Of a DNA stretch of 64,000 nt, positions 33,543 through 42,286 are shown piece after piece. Below the pieces are notes generated by a model. That model ran no database searches. It was given only the letters and a program-made list of their open reading frames with translations, and was not told where the DNA came from. The stretch is from JAGOEY01 sp017997515. GTDB taxonomy: Bacteria > Pseudomonadota > Gammaproteobacteria > Burkholderiales > Burkholderiaceae_C. The position numbers and the translations under genes were made by a program. How positions within the stretch are numbered: position 1 is the stretch's first letter; every line of letters starts with the position of its first letter. Location of the stretch: contig CP111109.1 of assembly GCA_026314275.1 (NCBI GenBank), forward strand, positions 434,001 to 498,000. Direction: 5' to 3'.

Positions 33543-34783
33543 CGACCTACCAACAGCCCGATGCATCGGGCCATTTCGGCATTTACGGCGGCAGCTTCGC
33601 CAGCGAGACCCTGACCCACGCGCTCGTCGAACTGCGCGAAGCCTATGCGCGTTACCAGCACGACCCGGACTTCCTCGCTGAATTCCACTCCGAGCTGAAG
33701 CACTTTGTTGGCCGCCCCTCCCCCGTCTACCACGCGGCCCGCATGAGCCAGGAACAAGGCGGTGCGCAGATCTACCTCAAGCGTGAAGACCTGAACCACA
33801 CCGGCGCCCACAAGATCAACAACGTGATCGGCCAGGCCATGCTGGCGCGCCGTATGGGCAAGACCCGCATCATTGCCGAGACCGGCGCCGGCCAGCACGG
33901 CGTGGCCACCGCCACCATCTGCGCCCGCTATGGCCTGGAATGTATCGTCTACATGGGCAGCGAAGACGTGAAGCGCCAGAGCCCCAACGTCTACCGCATG
34001 AAGCTGCTGGGTGCCACCGTGGTGCCCGTCGATTCCGGCAGCAAGACGCTGAAAGACGCCCTGAACGAAGCCATGCGCGACTGGGTCGCCAACGTGGACA
34101 ACACCTTCTACATCATTGGCACCGTGGCCGGCCCGCACCCCTACCCAATGATGGTGCGAGACTTCCAGAGTGTGATTGGCGAAGAATGCCTGACCCAGAT
34201 GCCCGAGTTCCTAAACGGGAGCCAGCCCGACGCGGTGGTGGCCTGTGTCGGCGGTGGCTCCAACGCCATGGGCATCTTCTACCCCTACATCGACCACGCC
34301 AACACCCGTCTGATCGGTGTCGAAGCGGCGGGCAACGGCATGGACAGCGGCAAACACTCGGCCTCGCTGCAGCGCGGCAGCCCCGGCGTGTTACACGGCA
34401 ACCGCACCTACATCCTGCAGGACGAGAATGGCCAGATCACCGAGACCCACAGCATCAGCGCCGGGCTCGACTACCCCGGCGTCGGCCCTGAACATGCGTT
34501 CCTGAAGGACATCGGCCGCGCTGAATACGTGGGCATCACCGACACCGAGGCCCTCGCTGCCTTTCATTACCTGTGCCGCACCGAAGGCATCATCCCCGCC
34601 CTCGAATCCAGCCACGCCGTGGCCTATGCGATGAAACTGGCCAAAACCATGCGCTCCGACCAATCCATCCTGGTCAACCTCTCTGGCCGCGGCGACAAGG
34701 ACATCGGCACCGTGGCCGACCTGTCGGGCGACGATGTGTACGACCGCCCGTCCATGCGCGGTCACGTGGTCAAAGGAGCATAA
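33539..34783 (+). CDS. trpB: tryptophan synthase beta chain
   Basis: TrpB is the PLP subunit that joins indole and serine to make tryptophan. It has 414 residues. The PLP lysine is K92 in DLNHTGAHKINN, the phosphate loop is CVGGGSNAMGIF, and the end has LSGRGDKDI. ATGA overlap with trpF and a two-base gap to trpA indicate coupled translation of the operon. Confidence 0.99.
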   Translation: MTTYQQPDASGHFGIYGGSFASETLTHALVELREAYARYQHDPDFLAEFHSELKHFVGRPSPVYHAARMSQEQGGAQIYLKREDLNHTGAHKINNVIGQAMLARRMGKTRIIAETGAGQHGVATATICARYGLECIVYMGSEDVKRQSPNVYRMKLLGATVVPVDSGSKTLKDALNEAMRDWVANVDNTFYIIGTVAGPHPYPMMVRDFQSVIGEECLTQMPEFLNGSQPDAVVACVGGGSNAMGIFYPYIDHANTRLIGVEAAGNGMDSGKHSASLQRGSPGVLHGNRTYILQDENGQITETHSISAGLDYPGVGPEHAFLKDIGRAEYVGITDTEALAAFHYLCRTEGIIPALESSHAVAYAMKLAKTMRSDQSILVNLSGRGDKDIGTVADLSGDDVYDRPSMRGHVVKGA

Positions 34784-34785
34784 AC

Positions 34786-35595
34786 ATGGGACGTATCCAG
34801 ACCACTTTCGATGCCCTCAAGGCCCAGGGCCGCAAGGCGCTGATCCCCTACGTCACGGCGGGCTTCCCGTTTGCCGACATCACCCCCGACCTGATGCACG
34901 GCATGGTCGAGGCCGGTGCCGACGTGATCGAACTCGGCGTGCCTTTCTCCGACCCCATGGCCGACGGCCCGGTGATCCAGAAGGCCGGTGAACGCGCGCT
35001 GGCCCTGGGCATCGGCATGGCTCAGGTGCTGGACATGGTGAAGGCCTTCCGCCAGCGCAACAAAACCACCCCGGTGGTGCTGATGGGTTACGCCAACCCG
35101 GTGGAACGTTACGACCAGCGCCATGGTGCCGGCAGCTTTGTGCGCGACGCGGCAGCGGCCGGCGTGGACGGCGTGCTGGTGGTGGACTACCCACCCGAGG
35201 AATGCGCCGAATTCTCAGCCAGCCTGCAGGCCCACGGCATGGACCTGATCTTCCTGCTGGCCCCCACCAGTACCGAACAGCGTATGGCCGAGGTGGCCCG
35301 TGTGGCCAGCGGTTATGTGTACTACGTGTCACTCAAAGGTGTGACTGGTGCAGGCACCCTCGACACCGGAGCCGTGGAGGCCATGCTGCCCCGCATCCGC
35401 CAGCATGTGCACATTCCCGTGGGGGTGGGCTTTGGCATCCGCGACGCGGCATCGGCCCAGGCCGTGGGGCGTGTGGCCGACGCGGTGGTGATCGGCAGCA
35501 AGATCATCCAGCTGATTGAAGACCAACCCTATGAGAAAGTCACACCAGTGGCAGTGGACTTTCTGCGTGGAATCCGCCGCGCGCTGGACGCATAA
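34786..35595 (+). CDS. trpA: tryptophan synthase alpha chain
   Basis: TrpA cleaves indole-3-glycerol phosphate and channels indole to TrpB. It has 269 residues from the ATG at 34786, preceded by AAAGGAG. The catalytic residues E49 and D60 lie in VIELGVPFSDPMADGP, the numbering matching the E. coli enzyme, and the phosphate loop is VGVGFGIRDA. It is followed by accD after 48 bp. Confidence 0.99.
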   Translation: MGRIQTTFDALKAQGRKALIPYVTAGFPFADITPDLMHGMVEAGADVIELGVPFSDPMADGPVIQKAGERALALGIGMAQVLDMVKAFRQRNKTTPVVLMGYANPVERYDQRHGAGSFVRDAAAAGVDGVLVVDYPPEECAEFSASLQAHGMDLIFLLAPTSTEQRMAEVARVASGYVYYVSLKGVTGAGTLDTGAVEAMLPRIRQHVHIPVGVGFGIRDAASAQAVGRVADAVVIGSKIIQLIEDQPYEKVTPVAVDFLRGIRRALDA

Positions 35596-35643
35596 AATGC
35601 AACCCAATCGCTGGCACGGGTTGCTGGCTTCAGGAGAATAGTG

Positions 35644-36516
35644 ATGAGTTGGCTTGAAAAACTGCTGCCCGCAAAAATCCAGCACACCGAACCGTCGGAG
35701 CGCCGCCAGGTGCCGGAAGGTCTGTGGACCAAATGCCCCAGCTGCGAAACCGTGCTCTACAAAACGGATCTGGAACAAAACCAGAACGTCTGCCCCACCT
35801 GCAGCCACCACCTGCGTATTGGTGCACGCGCTCGACTTAATGCATTTCTGGACGCCGAAGGCCGTTATGAAATTGGCCAGGAAGTCATCCCGGTCGATGC
35901 ACTCAAGTTCAAGGACAGCCGCAAATACCCCGAGCGTCTGAAAGAAGCCCTGGAGAACACTGGCGAGACCGATGCCCTGGTCGTCATCGGCGGTTCGGTG
36001 CACAGCATCAACCTGGTGGCGGCCTGCTTTGAATTCGAGTTCATGGGCGGCAGCATGGGCAGCGTGGTGGGTGAGCGTTTTGTGCGGGGTGTGGAAACCG
36101 CCATCGAGCAAAAAGTGCCCTTCGTTTGTTTCACCGCCACCGGTGGCGCACGGATGCAGGAAGGCCTGCTCTCACTGATGCAGATGGCCAAGACCAATGC
36201 AGCGTTGACGCGTCTGGCCAAAAAAGGCCTGCCCTACATCAGCGTATTGACCGACCCGACCATGGGTGGCGTGTCAGCTGGATTTGCGTTTGTAGGCGAC
36301 GTGGTAATTGCCGAACCCAAGGCATTGATTGGGTTTGCCGGCCCCCGCGTGATCGAGTCCACAGTGCGGGTCACCCTGCCCGAAGGCTTTCAGCGCTCGG
36401 AATTCCTGCAGCAAAAAGGTGCCATCGACTTCATCAGCGACCGCCGCGAGCTGCGCAAGACCATTGCCAACGTACTGGCCATGCTGCAGCGCCAGCCGGC
36501 CGACGCAGTTCTATAG
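35644..36516 (+). CDS. accD: acetyl-CoA carboxylase carboxyltransferase subunit beta
   Basis: AccD, with AccA, transfers carboxyl from biotin to acetyl-CoA to make malonyl-CoA. It has 290 residues from the ATG at 35644, with AGGAG upstream (a GTG three bases earlier is an alternative). The zinc finger is CPSC...CPTC near residues 31-53, and the carboxyltransferase core has TATGGARMQEGLLSLMQMAK and PTMGGVSAGFA. The usual neighbour folC is absent; a type-B repeat and the convergent yggT gene follow. Confidence 0.98.
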   Translation: MSWLEKLLPAKIQHTEPSERRQVPEGLWTKCPSCETVLYKTDLEQNQNVCPTCSHHLRIGARARLNAFLDAEGRYEIGQEVIPVDALKFKDSRKYPERLKEALENTGETDALVVIGGSVHSINLVAACFEFEFMGGSMGSVVGERFVRGVETAIEQKVPFVCFTATGGARMQEGLLSLMQMAKTNAALTRLAKKGLPYISVLTDPTMGGVSAGFAFVGDVVIAEPKALIGFAGPRVIESTVRVTLPEGFQRSEFLQQKGAIDFISDRRELRKTIANVLAMLQRQPADAVL

Positions 36517-36520
36517 GCTC

Positions 36521-36620
36521 TCCCCCAGGCTGCGCGGACTTCGTTCCGCTCCTCCTTCCCCCTTGCAGGGGGCGACACCAGCGGCCTGGCTAAGCCAGTT
36601 CCGCGGTGTCTGCTTGAAGG
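36521..36620 (+). repeat. type-B double-hairpin repeat copy 4, after accD stop
   Basis: TCCCCCAGGCTGCG begins five bases after the accD stop; then CCCCCTTGCAGGGGG, CCTGGCTAAGCCAG and TTCCGCGGTGTCTGCTTGAA. Confidence 0.85.
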
Positions 36621-36673
36621 GTTGCGCGCGCCTTATAGGCCTAGCGCACGCAGTGGGCCAAGTAGTTATGTGC

Positions 36674-37228
36674 TTACAGGCTACCCAGCGCCGCACCCTG
36701 CAGGTTGCCCAAAACAATCAAGGCAATCTGCAAGACCACCAGCAGCGCCAGCGGTGACAGGTCCACCCCACCCACCAGCGGGATAAAGCGGCGGAACGGC
36801 CGCAGCAGCGGCTCACACAGCCGCGCAATCACCGTGTAGAGCGGTGACCCAGGTTGCACCCAGGACAACACGGCAAACACAATCATCAGGCCCACCAGGC
36901 CGGAGATGGCCATCCGCACCATGCCAAACACGGCCAGCACGGGCACAGCCACCAGCGCACTGCTGCCGCCCAACAGCACCCACAGCAATCCATACTGCGC
37001 CAGCACCAGCAGGAAAGCTCCCACCAGGCTCGCCAGGTCCCAGCGCCCCGCCGCAGGCACCACGCGCCGCAGCGGCAATACCAGCCAGTCGGTCAACGCA
37101 AACACCAAACGCCCGACCGGGTTGCCAAACGGTACCCGCTGGTGCTGCATGTACAGGCGCAGCAGGCAGGCGCCACCCAATAAACCCGCGGCAACATCAA
37201 GCAGGAACGTGGTGATCTGGTAGAGCAT
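36674..37228 (-). CDS. YggT family membrane protein
   Basis: This is a 184-residue inner-membrane protein with two copies of the YggT domain, each a pair of membrane helices. The diagnostic pattern is SWVQPGSPLYTVIARLCEPLLRPFR in the second copy (about 124-150); the first copy has LTDWLVLPLRRVVP. The family is linked in other bacteria to division-plane and osmotic-stress functions, without a fixed biochemical role. It converges on accD and is divergent from the LON gene. Confidence 0.9.
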   Translation of the reverse strand: MLYQITTFLLDVAAGLLGGACLLRLYMQHQRVPFGNPVGRLVFALTDWLVLPLRRVVPAAGRWDLASLVGAFLLVLAQYGLLWVLLGGSSALVAVPVLAVFGMVRMAISGLVGLMIVFAVLSWVQPGSPLYTVIARLCEPLLRPFRRFIPLVGGVDLSPLALLVVLQIALIVLGNLQGAALGSL

Positions 37229-37312
37229 GGGAGTTTTTTAAGGGCCGGGAAGCCGCGGCCGTTCAACGACAAAGGTGTCCGTGGGATGATAGCCGCCACA
37301 AAAGAGCCCAGC

Positions 37313-38005
37313 ATGCCCGCCAACACCTTAACCCTGTCGTCCCTGCCGCTGTTTCCCCTGGGCACCGTGTTGTTTCCGGGCAGTGTTTTGCCGCTGCGTA
37401 TTTTTGAGGTTCGTTACCTCGACATGGTGCACAAATGCCATGACGCAGGTGCACCTTTTGGGGTGGTGGCGTTGACCACGGGCACCGAAGTCCGGCAGGC
37501 CGGGGCCGCGCCAGAAACCTTTGAAGCCGTGGGCACCCTGGCAACCATCACCCACCTCGACGCCACCCAGCCCAACCTGCTCACCGTGCAGTGTGCCGGC
37601 CTGCAACGCTTTCGCATCACCCGCCGCGAGCGCCTTGTCCACGGCCTGTGGATTGCCGATGTGCAGGGTGTAGCGGACGACCCTGCCGTCCCCGTGCCGC
37701 CAGACCTGCACGCCACCGCCCAGATGCTGGGCCAGTTGCTGCAGACGCTGCGCGAGCGTGGTGACCCCGCCCACGCGGGCCCCGCGCCCACGGTTGCGCA
37801 GCTGGCAGACTGCGGCTGGGTTGCCAACCGTTAGTGCGAACTGCTACCCCTGCCACTGGCCCACAAACAACAGCTGATGGAGCTGGACAACCCACTCATC
37901 CGGCTGGAGCTGGTGGGCGACTTTCTGACCCAGAGTGGGATTGCGCAAAGACAATATCGCCCACTGAGCAGCCCTCCGCCCGGTTTGCCTCCCGCAAAAA
38001 CTTAA
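37313..38005 (+). pseudogene. LON substrate-binding domain protein, broken by an in-frame TAG
   Basis: This encodes a stand-alone LON N-terminal domain (SLPLFPLGTVLFPGSVLPLRIFEVRYLDMV). The open frame stops at TAG 37832-37834 after CGWVANR. The same frame continues past the stop for another 56 codons as CELLPLPLAHKQQLMELDNP then LIRLELVGDFL, the conserved end of these proteins, where relatives have Trp before the CELL motif. So one TGG-to-TAG change truncates the protein. The full frame would end at TAA 38005 (230 residues). A sequencing error is the alternative. An upstream ATG at 37286 is also possible. Confidence 0.75.
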
Positions 38006-38048
38006 AATCACTGTTTTTTGTCTTTCCACGCTGCCGCGTGCACCCTCC

Positions 38049-39614
38049 ATGTCCGACCCAAAAATCTCCGATACGCCTGTTGCAACGGCAGCCCCCGACG
38101 AAAACCAGCTCATCACCGAGCGCCGCGAGAAGCTGCGGGCGCTGCGGGCGGCGCAGGCCGAGGGCAAAGGCGTGGCCTTCCCGAACGACTTCAAGCCCGT
38201 GCACCACGCCGTGGCCCTGCACGCCGACCATGGCGCGACCGACGCCGAGACCCTAGAGGCCACGCCTGTGGTGGCCACGGTTGCGGGCCGCATGATGCTC
38301 AAGCGGGTGATGGGCAAGGCCAGTTTTGCGACGGTGCAGGATTCAACAGGGCGCATCCAGCTCTACATCACGCGCGACGCGCTGGGCGAAGAGCTGTACG
38401 CGTCGTTCAAACACTGGGACCTGGGCGACATCATTGGTGCCGAGGGCACGGCTTTCAAGACCAAGACCGGAGAGTTGTCGATCAAGGTCACGTCGCTGCG
38501 CCTGCTGACCAAGAGCCTGCGCCCGCTGCCCGACAAGTTCCACGGCATGGCAGACCAGGAACAAAAGTACCGCCAGCGTTATGTGGACCTGATCACGGAT
38601 GAGGCCGCCCGCAGCCGCTTCAAGGCGCGCAGCAAGGCGGTGAGTGCGCTGCGTGAATTTATGGTGTCGCACGACTTCCTCGAAGTCGAAACACCCATGC
38701 TGCACCCCATCCCCGGTGGTGCCAACGCCAAGCCATTCAAGACACACCACAACGCACTCGACCAGGAGATGTTCCTGCGGATTGCGCCCGAGCTGTACCT
38801 CAAGCGCCTGATCGTGGGCGGCTTCGAGCGTGTGTTCGAAATCAACCGCAGCTACCGCAACGAAGGTATCAGCGTGCGGCACAACCCCGAGTTCACCATG
38901 ATGGAGTTCTACGCGGCGTACTGGAACTACCGCGACCTGATGGACTTCACCGAAACGCTGATCCGCGACATTGCCCAGAAGGCCGTGGGCACGCTGGAGC
39001 TCAGCTATGGCGGCAAGGCCGTGGACCTGGCCGCTCCCTTCCAGCGCCTGACGATCCGCGAAGCCATCATCAAATACACCGACGCCGGTGCCGCTGCCGA
39101 AACAGGTGACGGCCTGCGGGTGGACGACGCCCTGTGGCTGACCCATGCCCTGAAAAAGCTGGGCCTGAGCGATGAAAAACACCGCCTGACCGGCCGCAGC
39201 CTGGCCAGCCTGCAGGTGCTGTACTTTGAAGAAACCGTGGAAGAGAAGCTCTGGCAGCCGACCTTCATCATGGAGCACCCGACCGAAATCTCGCCGCTGG
39301 CCCGCGCCAACGACATGCGCCCCGAGGTGACCGAGCGGTTTGAGCTGTACATCACCGGCCGCGAATTCGGCAACGGCTTCAGCGAGCTGAACGACGCCGA
39401 AGAACAGGCCGCCCGTTTCAACGCCCAGGTGGCCGCCAAGGACAGCGGCGACGACGAGGCCATGTTCTACGACCACGACTTTGTGCGCGCACTCGAATAC
39501 GGCATGCCCCCCACCGGTGGCTGCGGCATTGGTATCGACCGCTTCATGATGCTGCTGACCGACAGCCCCAGCATCCGCGACGTGATCCTGTTCCCGGCCC
39601 TGCGCCGCGAATAA
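38049..39614 (+). CDS. lysS: lysyl-tRNA synthetase, class II
   Basis: LysS charges tRNA-Lys. It has 521 residues: an N-terminal OB-fold anticodon-binding domain (about 75-170, with VAGRMMLKRVMGKASFATVQD) and the class II catalytic core. Motif 1 is near FLEVETPMLHPIPGGA, motif 2 is FEINRSYRNEGISVRHNPEF, and motif 3 is GGCGIGIDRFMMLL. Complete and normal length. It starts 43 bases after the end of the broken LON gene. Confidence 0.99.
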   Translation: MSDPKISDTPVATAAPDENQLITERREKLRALRAAQAEGKGVAFPNDFKPVHHAVALHADHGATDAETLEATPVVATVAGRMMLKRVMGKASFATVQDSTGRIQLYITRDALGEELYASFKHWDLGDIIGAEGTAFKTKTGELSIKVTSLRLLTKSLRPLPDKFHGMADQEQKYRQRYVDLITDEAARSRFKARSKAVSALREFMVSHDFLEVETPMLHPIPGGANAKPFKTHHNALDQEMFLRIAPELYLKRLIVGGFERVFEINRSYRNEGISVRHNPEFTMMEFYAAYWNYRDLMDFTETLIRDIAQKAVGTLELSYGGKAVDLAAPFQRLTIREAIIKYTDAGAAAETGDGLRVDDALWLTHALKKLGLSDEKHRLTGRSLASLQVLYFEETVEEKLWQPTFIMEHPTEISPLARANDMRPEVTERFELYITGREFGNGFSELNDAEEQAARFNAQVAAKDSGDDEAMFYDHDFVRALEYGMPPTGGCGIGIDRFMMLLTDSPSIRDVILFPALRRE

Positions 39615-39635
39615 ACCGGCTTGGCACTCTCGACC

Positions 39636-40280
39636 ATGCACCGCCTGCGTGCCCGTTTGCCCGACTGGGCGCTGGATTGGCTGGACGTCCTCGTCCCGCT
39701 GTTCCAGATCCTGCTGATCCTGCTGCTGGCCTATGTGCTGTACCGCTTCGTCAAGCGCGTGGTGCGGCGCATGGCGCTGCGCCATAACTGGCCGCTCGAG
39801 CTGACCGTGCCGCTGACCAGCACGGTGCGCTGGATCATCATTGCCGCCACCTTGCTAGGGGTGCTGGAGCGACTTGGGGTGTCGGCCACGGTGCTGTGGA
39901 CGGGGTTTTCCAGCTTTGCGGCGGTGGGCGCGGTGGCCTTCTTCGCCGCCTGGAGCGTGCTGTCGAACTTCTTCTGCGCGCTGCTGATCTTCACGGTGCG
40001 GCCATTCCGCCTGGGGGATTACATCGAGTTGCTGGACACCGCCGACAAACCCGGCGCCAAGGGCCGGGTGATTGACATCAACATGCTCTACACCACGCTG
40101 GAAGAGTTCGACGCCCCCGGTGCAGGCAACCGCATCCAGATCCCCAATTCGCTGGTGTTCCAGCGGGTGGTGCGGCGCTGGCATGGGGTGCCGTCTTCAT
40201 TACTTGCCGAAGCAGAGCAAGAAATCAAGAAAAATCAGACTCCAGCGCCCGTCGAACCTACGCAAGTAGCTACCAATTAA
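39636..40280 (+). CDS. small MscS-family mechanosensitive ion channel
   Basis: This is a short MscS-type channel of 214 residues with two to three membrane segments and one MscS beta domain. The pore-lining helix region is AVGAVAFFAAWSVLSNFFCA, followed by FTVRPFRLGDYIEL, and the beta domain has RVIDINMLYTTLEEFDA and the IQIPNSLVFQ motif. The C-terminal tail QTPAPVEPTQVATN and its stop codon come from a type-A repeat, so the native C-terminus has been replaced. The start may be TTG 39621 or ATG 39636. Confidence 0.9.
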   Translation: MHRLRARLPDWALDWLDVLVPLFQILLILLLAYVLYRFVKRVVRRMALRHNWPLELTVPLTSTVRWIIIAATLLGVLERLGVSATVLWTGFSSFAAVGAVAFFAAWSVLSNFFCALLIFTVRPFRLGDYIELLDTADKPGAKGRVIDINMLYTTLEEFDAPGAGNRIQIPNSLVFQRVVRRWHGVPSSLLAEAEQEIKKNQTPAPVEPTQVATN

Positions 40281-40290
40281 ATAGCAAAAA
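40239..40290 (+). repeat. type-A repeat forming the 3' end of the mscS-like gene
   Basis: CTCCAGCGC, a spacer, CGCAAGTAGCTACCAATTAA, then ATAGC. It supplies the last codons and the TAA stop. Confidence 0.65.
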
Positions 40291-40352
40291 ATCGGCGATA
40301 TGTGACTCTTGTATGGTCAAGAAGCCTGCCAGCCATTTGGCCCACCGTTTGC

Positions 40353-41222
40353 ATGAAAGATTCCCTGATGCCTCCCATTTACAAGTTAGTCGCTGCCCGG
40401 CATGGCCGTTTTTTCGTCAACAGCAACGACACCTATGTGGGCAACAGCATGCAACACTACGGCGAGTGGTCTGAACCGGAGATTGCGCTTTTTGAACAGG
40501 TGGTAAGACCTGGCGACACCGTACTGGAAGCGGGTGCAAACATGGGGTCCCACACTGTCTGGCTGTCCAGGCACGTCGGACAGGAAGGTGCCGTGTATGC
40601 CTTTGAGCCGGCACGCCACACCTTCCAGTTGCTGTGTGCCAACCTGGTGGCCAATGACTGTTTAAATGTCACCGCCTTGCAGCAAGCCCTTGGTGCGCAG
40701 GAGCAGGATCTCGACTTTCCGCTACTGGATCCTCGCCAGCCCTGGAATTTTGGTGGCGCGTCGATGAAGAAGCAGTGGACCACTGCCTACGAGCGAGTGA
40801 AGGCAACCACAGTGGACGATCTGGCAACAGGCCGGCTTGATTTCGTCAAGGCGGACGTCGAAGGGTTCGAGCTCGAATTGCTGGCCGGTGCCGCGCGCAG
40901 CATCGCGCAGCATCGACCTGTTGTCTATCTGGAAATCAACACAGCCGAAGTGCGTGACGGCGCAGTCCGGCTGCTGGAGCAACAGGGCTACAGCTGCTGG
41001 TACTACGTAACGCCCATGTATTCCCCCGACAACTGGCTGGGCAATCCAAACGACATATTCAACGACTACTCGTTCGACATGTTGTGCGTTCCAGCAGACC
41101 GGTTCGAGGTGTCTGGCCTGTCGCGTGCGACCGTTGGTGACGACGTGGTGAGCTATTTGCCCAATCAAATCAAATGGGCCACCCAGGCTTGGCAGCACGC
41201 ACGTATCGTTCGCCTGTCCTAG
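40353..41222 (+). CDS. FkbM family methyltransferase
   Basis: This is a class I SAM-dependent O-methyltransferase of the FkbM type, 289 residues. Motif I is DTVLEAGANMGSHTVWLS, then VYAFEPARHTFQLL (motif II), and the family block LDFVKADVEGFELELLAGA near residues 165-185. FkbM enzymes methylate sugars or glycans, among other substrates. Its neighbour is a convergent glycosyltransferase gene. The start is uncertain (40302, 40353 or 40368). Flanked by core genes mscS and nagZ, so this looks like a small accessory insertion, perhaps for surface-glycan decoration. Confidence 0.88.
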   Translation: MKDSLMPPIYKLVAARHGRFFVNSNDTYVGNSMQHYGEWSEPEIALFEQVVRPGDTVLEAGANMGSHTVWLSRHVGQEGAVYAFEPARHTFQLLCANLVANDCLNVTALQQALGAQEQDLDFPLLDPRQPWNFGGASMKKQWTTAYERVKATTVDDLATGRLDFVKADVEGFELELLAGAARSIAQHRPVVYLEINTAEVRDGAVRLLEQQGYSCWYYVTPMYSPDNWLGNPNDIFNDYSFDMLCVPADRFEVSGLSRATVGDDVVSYLPNQIKWATQAWQHARIVRLS

Positions 41223-41277
41223 CGCCCCTCATACCGGGACATGAAACCCCACCTTCGCCCCGTGGGGAGTTGGGGTA

Positions 41278-42090
41278 CTAGTGGGTGAAAAAGCGCGACA
41301 ACTCGTGTGCGAGGGTGTCGACCTCCAGCTGGGACATTTCATTGATGGCCAGTGACATCTTCCCATTGTCGGTCTCGTGAATCGATTGAACGAGCGCGAC
41401 CCGCGAATTGGTGTCGTGGTGAAGATGCATCAGCGGCGTCATCAGGGAATGCCAGCGCAGCCCAAGACGCCTGGCGCGGAGCAGCAACTCGTCGTCCTCC
41501 CCGCCCCACCCTTCAATCCGGGGGTTGTAGCCACCAACGCGTATGTATTCCGCTCGGCGAAACAGCACAATGCCGCCGTTGGCACTCGGGTACAGCAAAT
41601 TGGCATCCTCTGGCAGATTCTGCAGGTCGATGGCGGCAAACACATCGTAGTCAGGATGCTCCATGAAACGCTGCTTGAGCGCACCACTCACATTCACCAC
41701 ACTCCAGTACGGACACAGAACATCACTGGCTGAACCGTCTAGCAACGCGTCTACAGCCGCTCGCAACGATGGAGGATGTGCGATCGAATCGGCATCATGG
41801 AAACACACGACCGGGCTTTGTGCCATCAAGGCCCCCATGTTGTAGAGCATCGACTTGGGGAATGCCCCTTGGTGCGCAACAAAAATGTGGCGGATCTTTG
41901 GGTCTCGCAACCGCTGCCAGTCGAAACGGGGCTCGGTGGCAGCCTCCACCAACCAGAGCCTGTAGTCCGTGTAGGTGTGCCCCAGGTGTGCCAGAACGGT
42001 GTAAAGATTTTCGCGCCGCTCCAGGGTCGCTTCTCGGTAGGACACGATGAGATCGATGTTCCGCAAGGAAATCTTGTTGGCGTCTGTCAT
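41278..42090 (-). CDS. glycosyltransferase, GT-A fold with galactosyltransferase-type domain
   Basis: This is a 270-residue glycosyltransferase. An N-terminal nucleotide-sugar-binding half (IDLIVSYREATLERRENL) has the metal-binding DxD motif in VVCFHDADSIAHP, and a C-terminal half with GGYNPRIEGWGGEDDELLLRA is typical of the galactosyltransferase C-terminal domain. It is soluble, with no membrane helix. It is convergent with the FkbM gene. The donor and acceptor sugars cannot be inferred. It lies 13 bases after the methyltransferase remnant on the same strand. Confidence 0.86.
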   Translation of the reverse strand: MTDANKISLRNIDLIVSYREATLERRENLYTVLAHLGHTYTDYRLWLVEAATEPRFDWQRLRDPKIRHIFVAHQGAFPKSMLYNMGALMAQSPVVCFHDADSIAHPPSLRAAVDALLDGSASDVLCPYWSVVNVSGALKQRFMEHPDYDVFAAIDLQNLPEDANLLYPSANGGIVLFRRAEYIRVGGYNPRIEGWGGEDDELLLRARRLGLRWHSLMTPLMHLHHDTNSRVALVQSIHETDNGKMSLAINEMSQLEVDTLAHELSRFFTH

Positions 42091-42103
42091 TTACTTAGCG
42101 TTC

Positions 42104-42262
42104 TCAAAGCGGGCGATAAAAAACGACTTTGGCATCCTTGAGCAAGGCTCCGTACTTGCCCCCGCCCGCTCCGATGCCAAGGATTCGTTCGGGATTGATC
42201 GCGGCGATGGCATGACGCGTCAAGTTGTCAAATGTGGTGAAAGATTCGCCAATATGTGCCAT
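42104..42262 (-). pseudogene. remnant of a class I SAM-dependent methyltransferase (N-terminal 52 residues)
   Basis: This short frame encodes HIGESFTTFDNLTRHAIAAI then NPERILGIGAGGGKYGALLK, which contains a clear SAM-binding motif I (GIGAGGGKYG). It then ends in KVVFYRPL and a TGA, far short of a working enzyme. The rest of the gene is absent: the glycosyltransferase gene begins 13 bases later. It looks like what is left of a methyltransferase gene after deletion or recombination. Confidence 0.6.
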
Positions 42263-42286
42263 ATAAAGCCATCAAGAATCAGAGCA

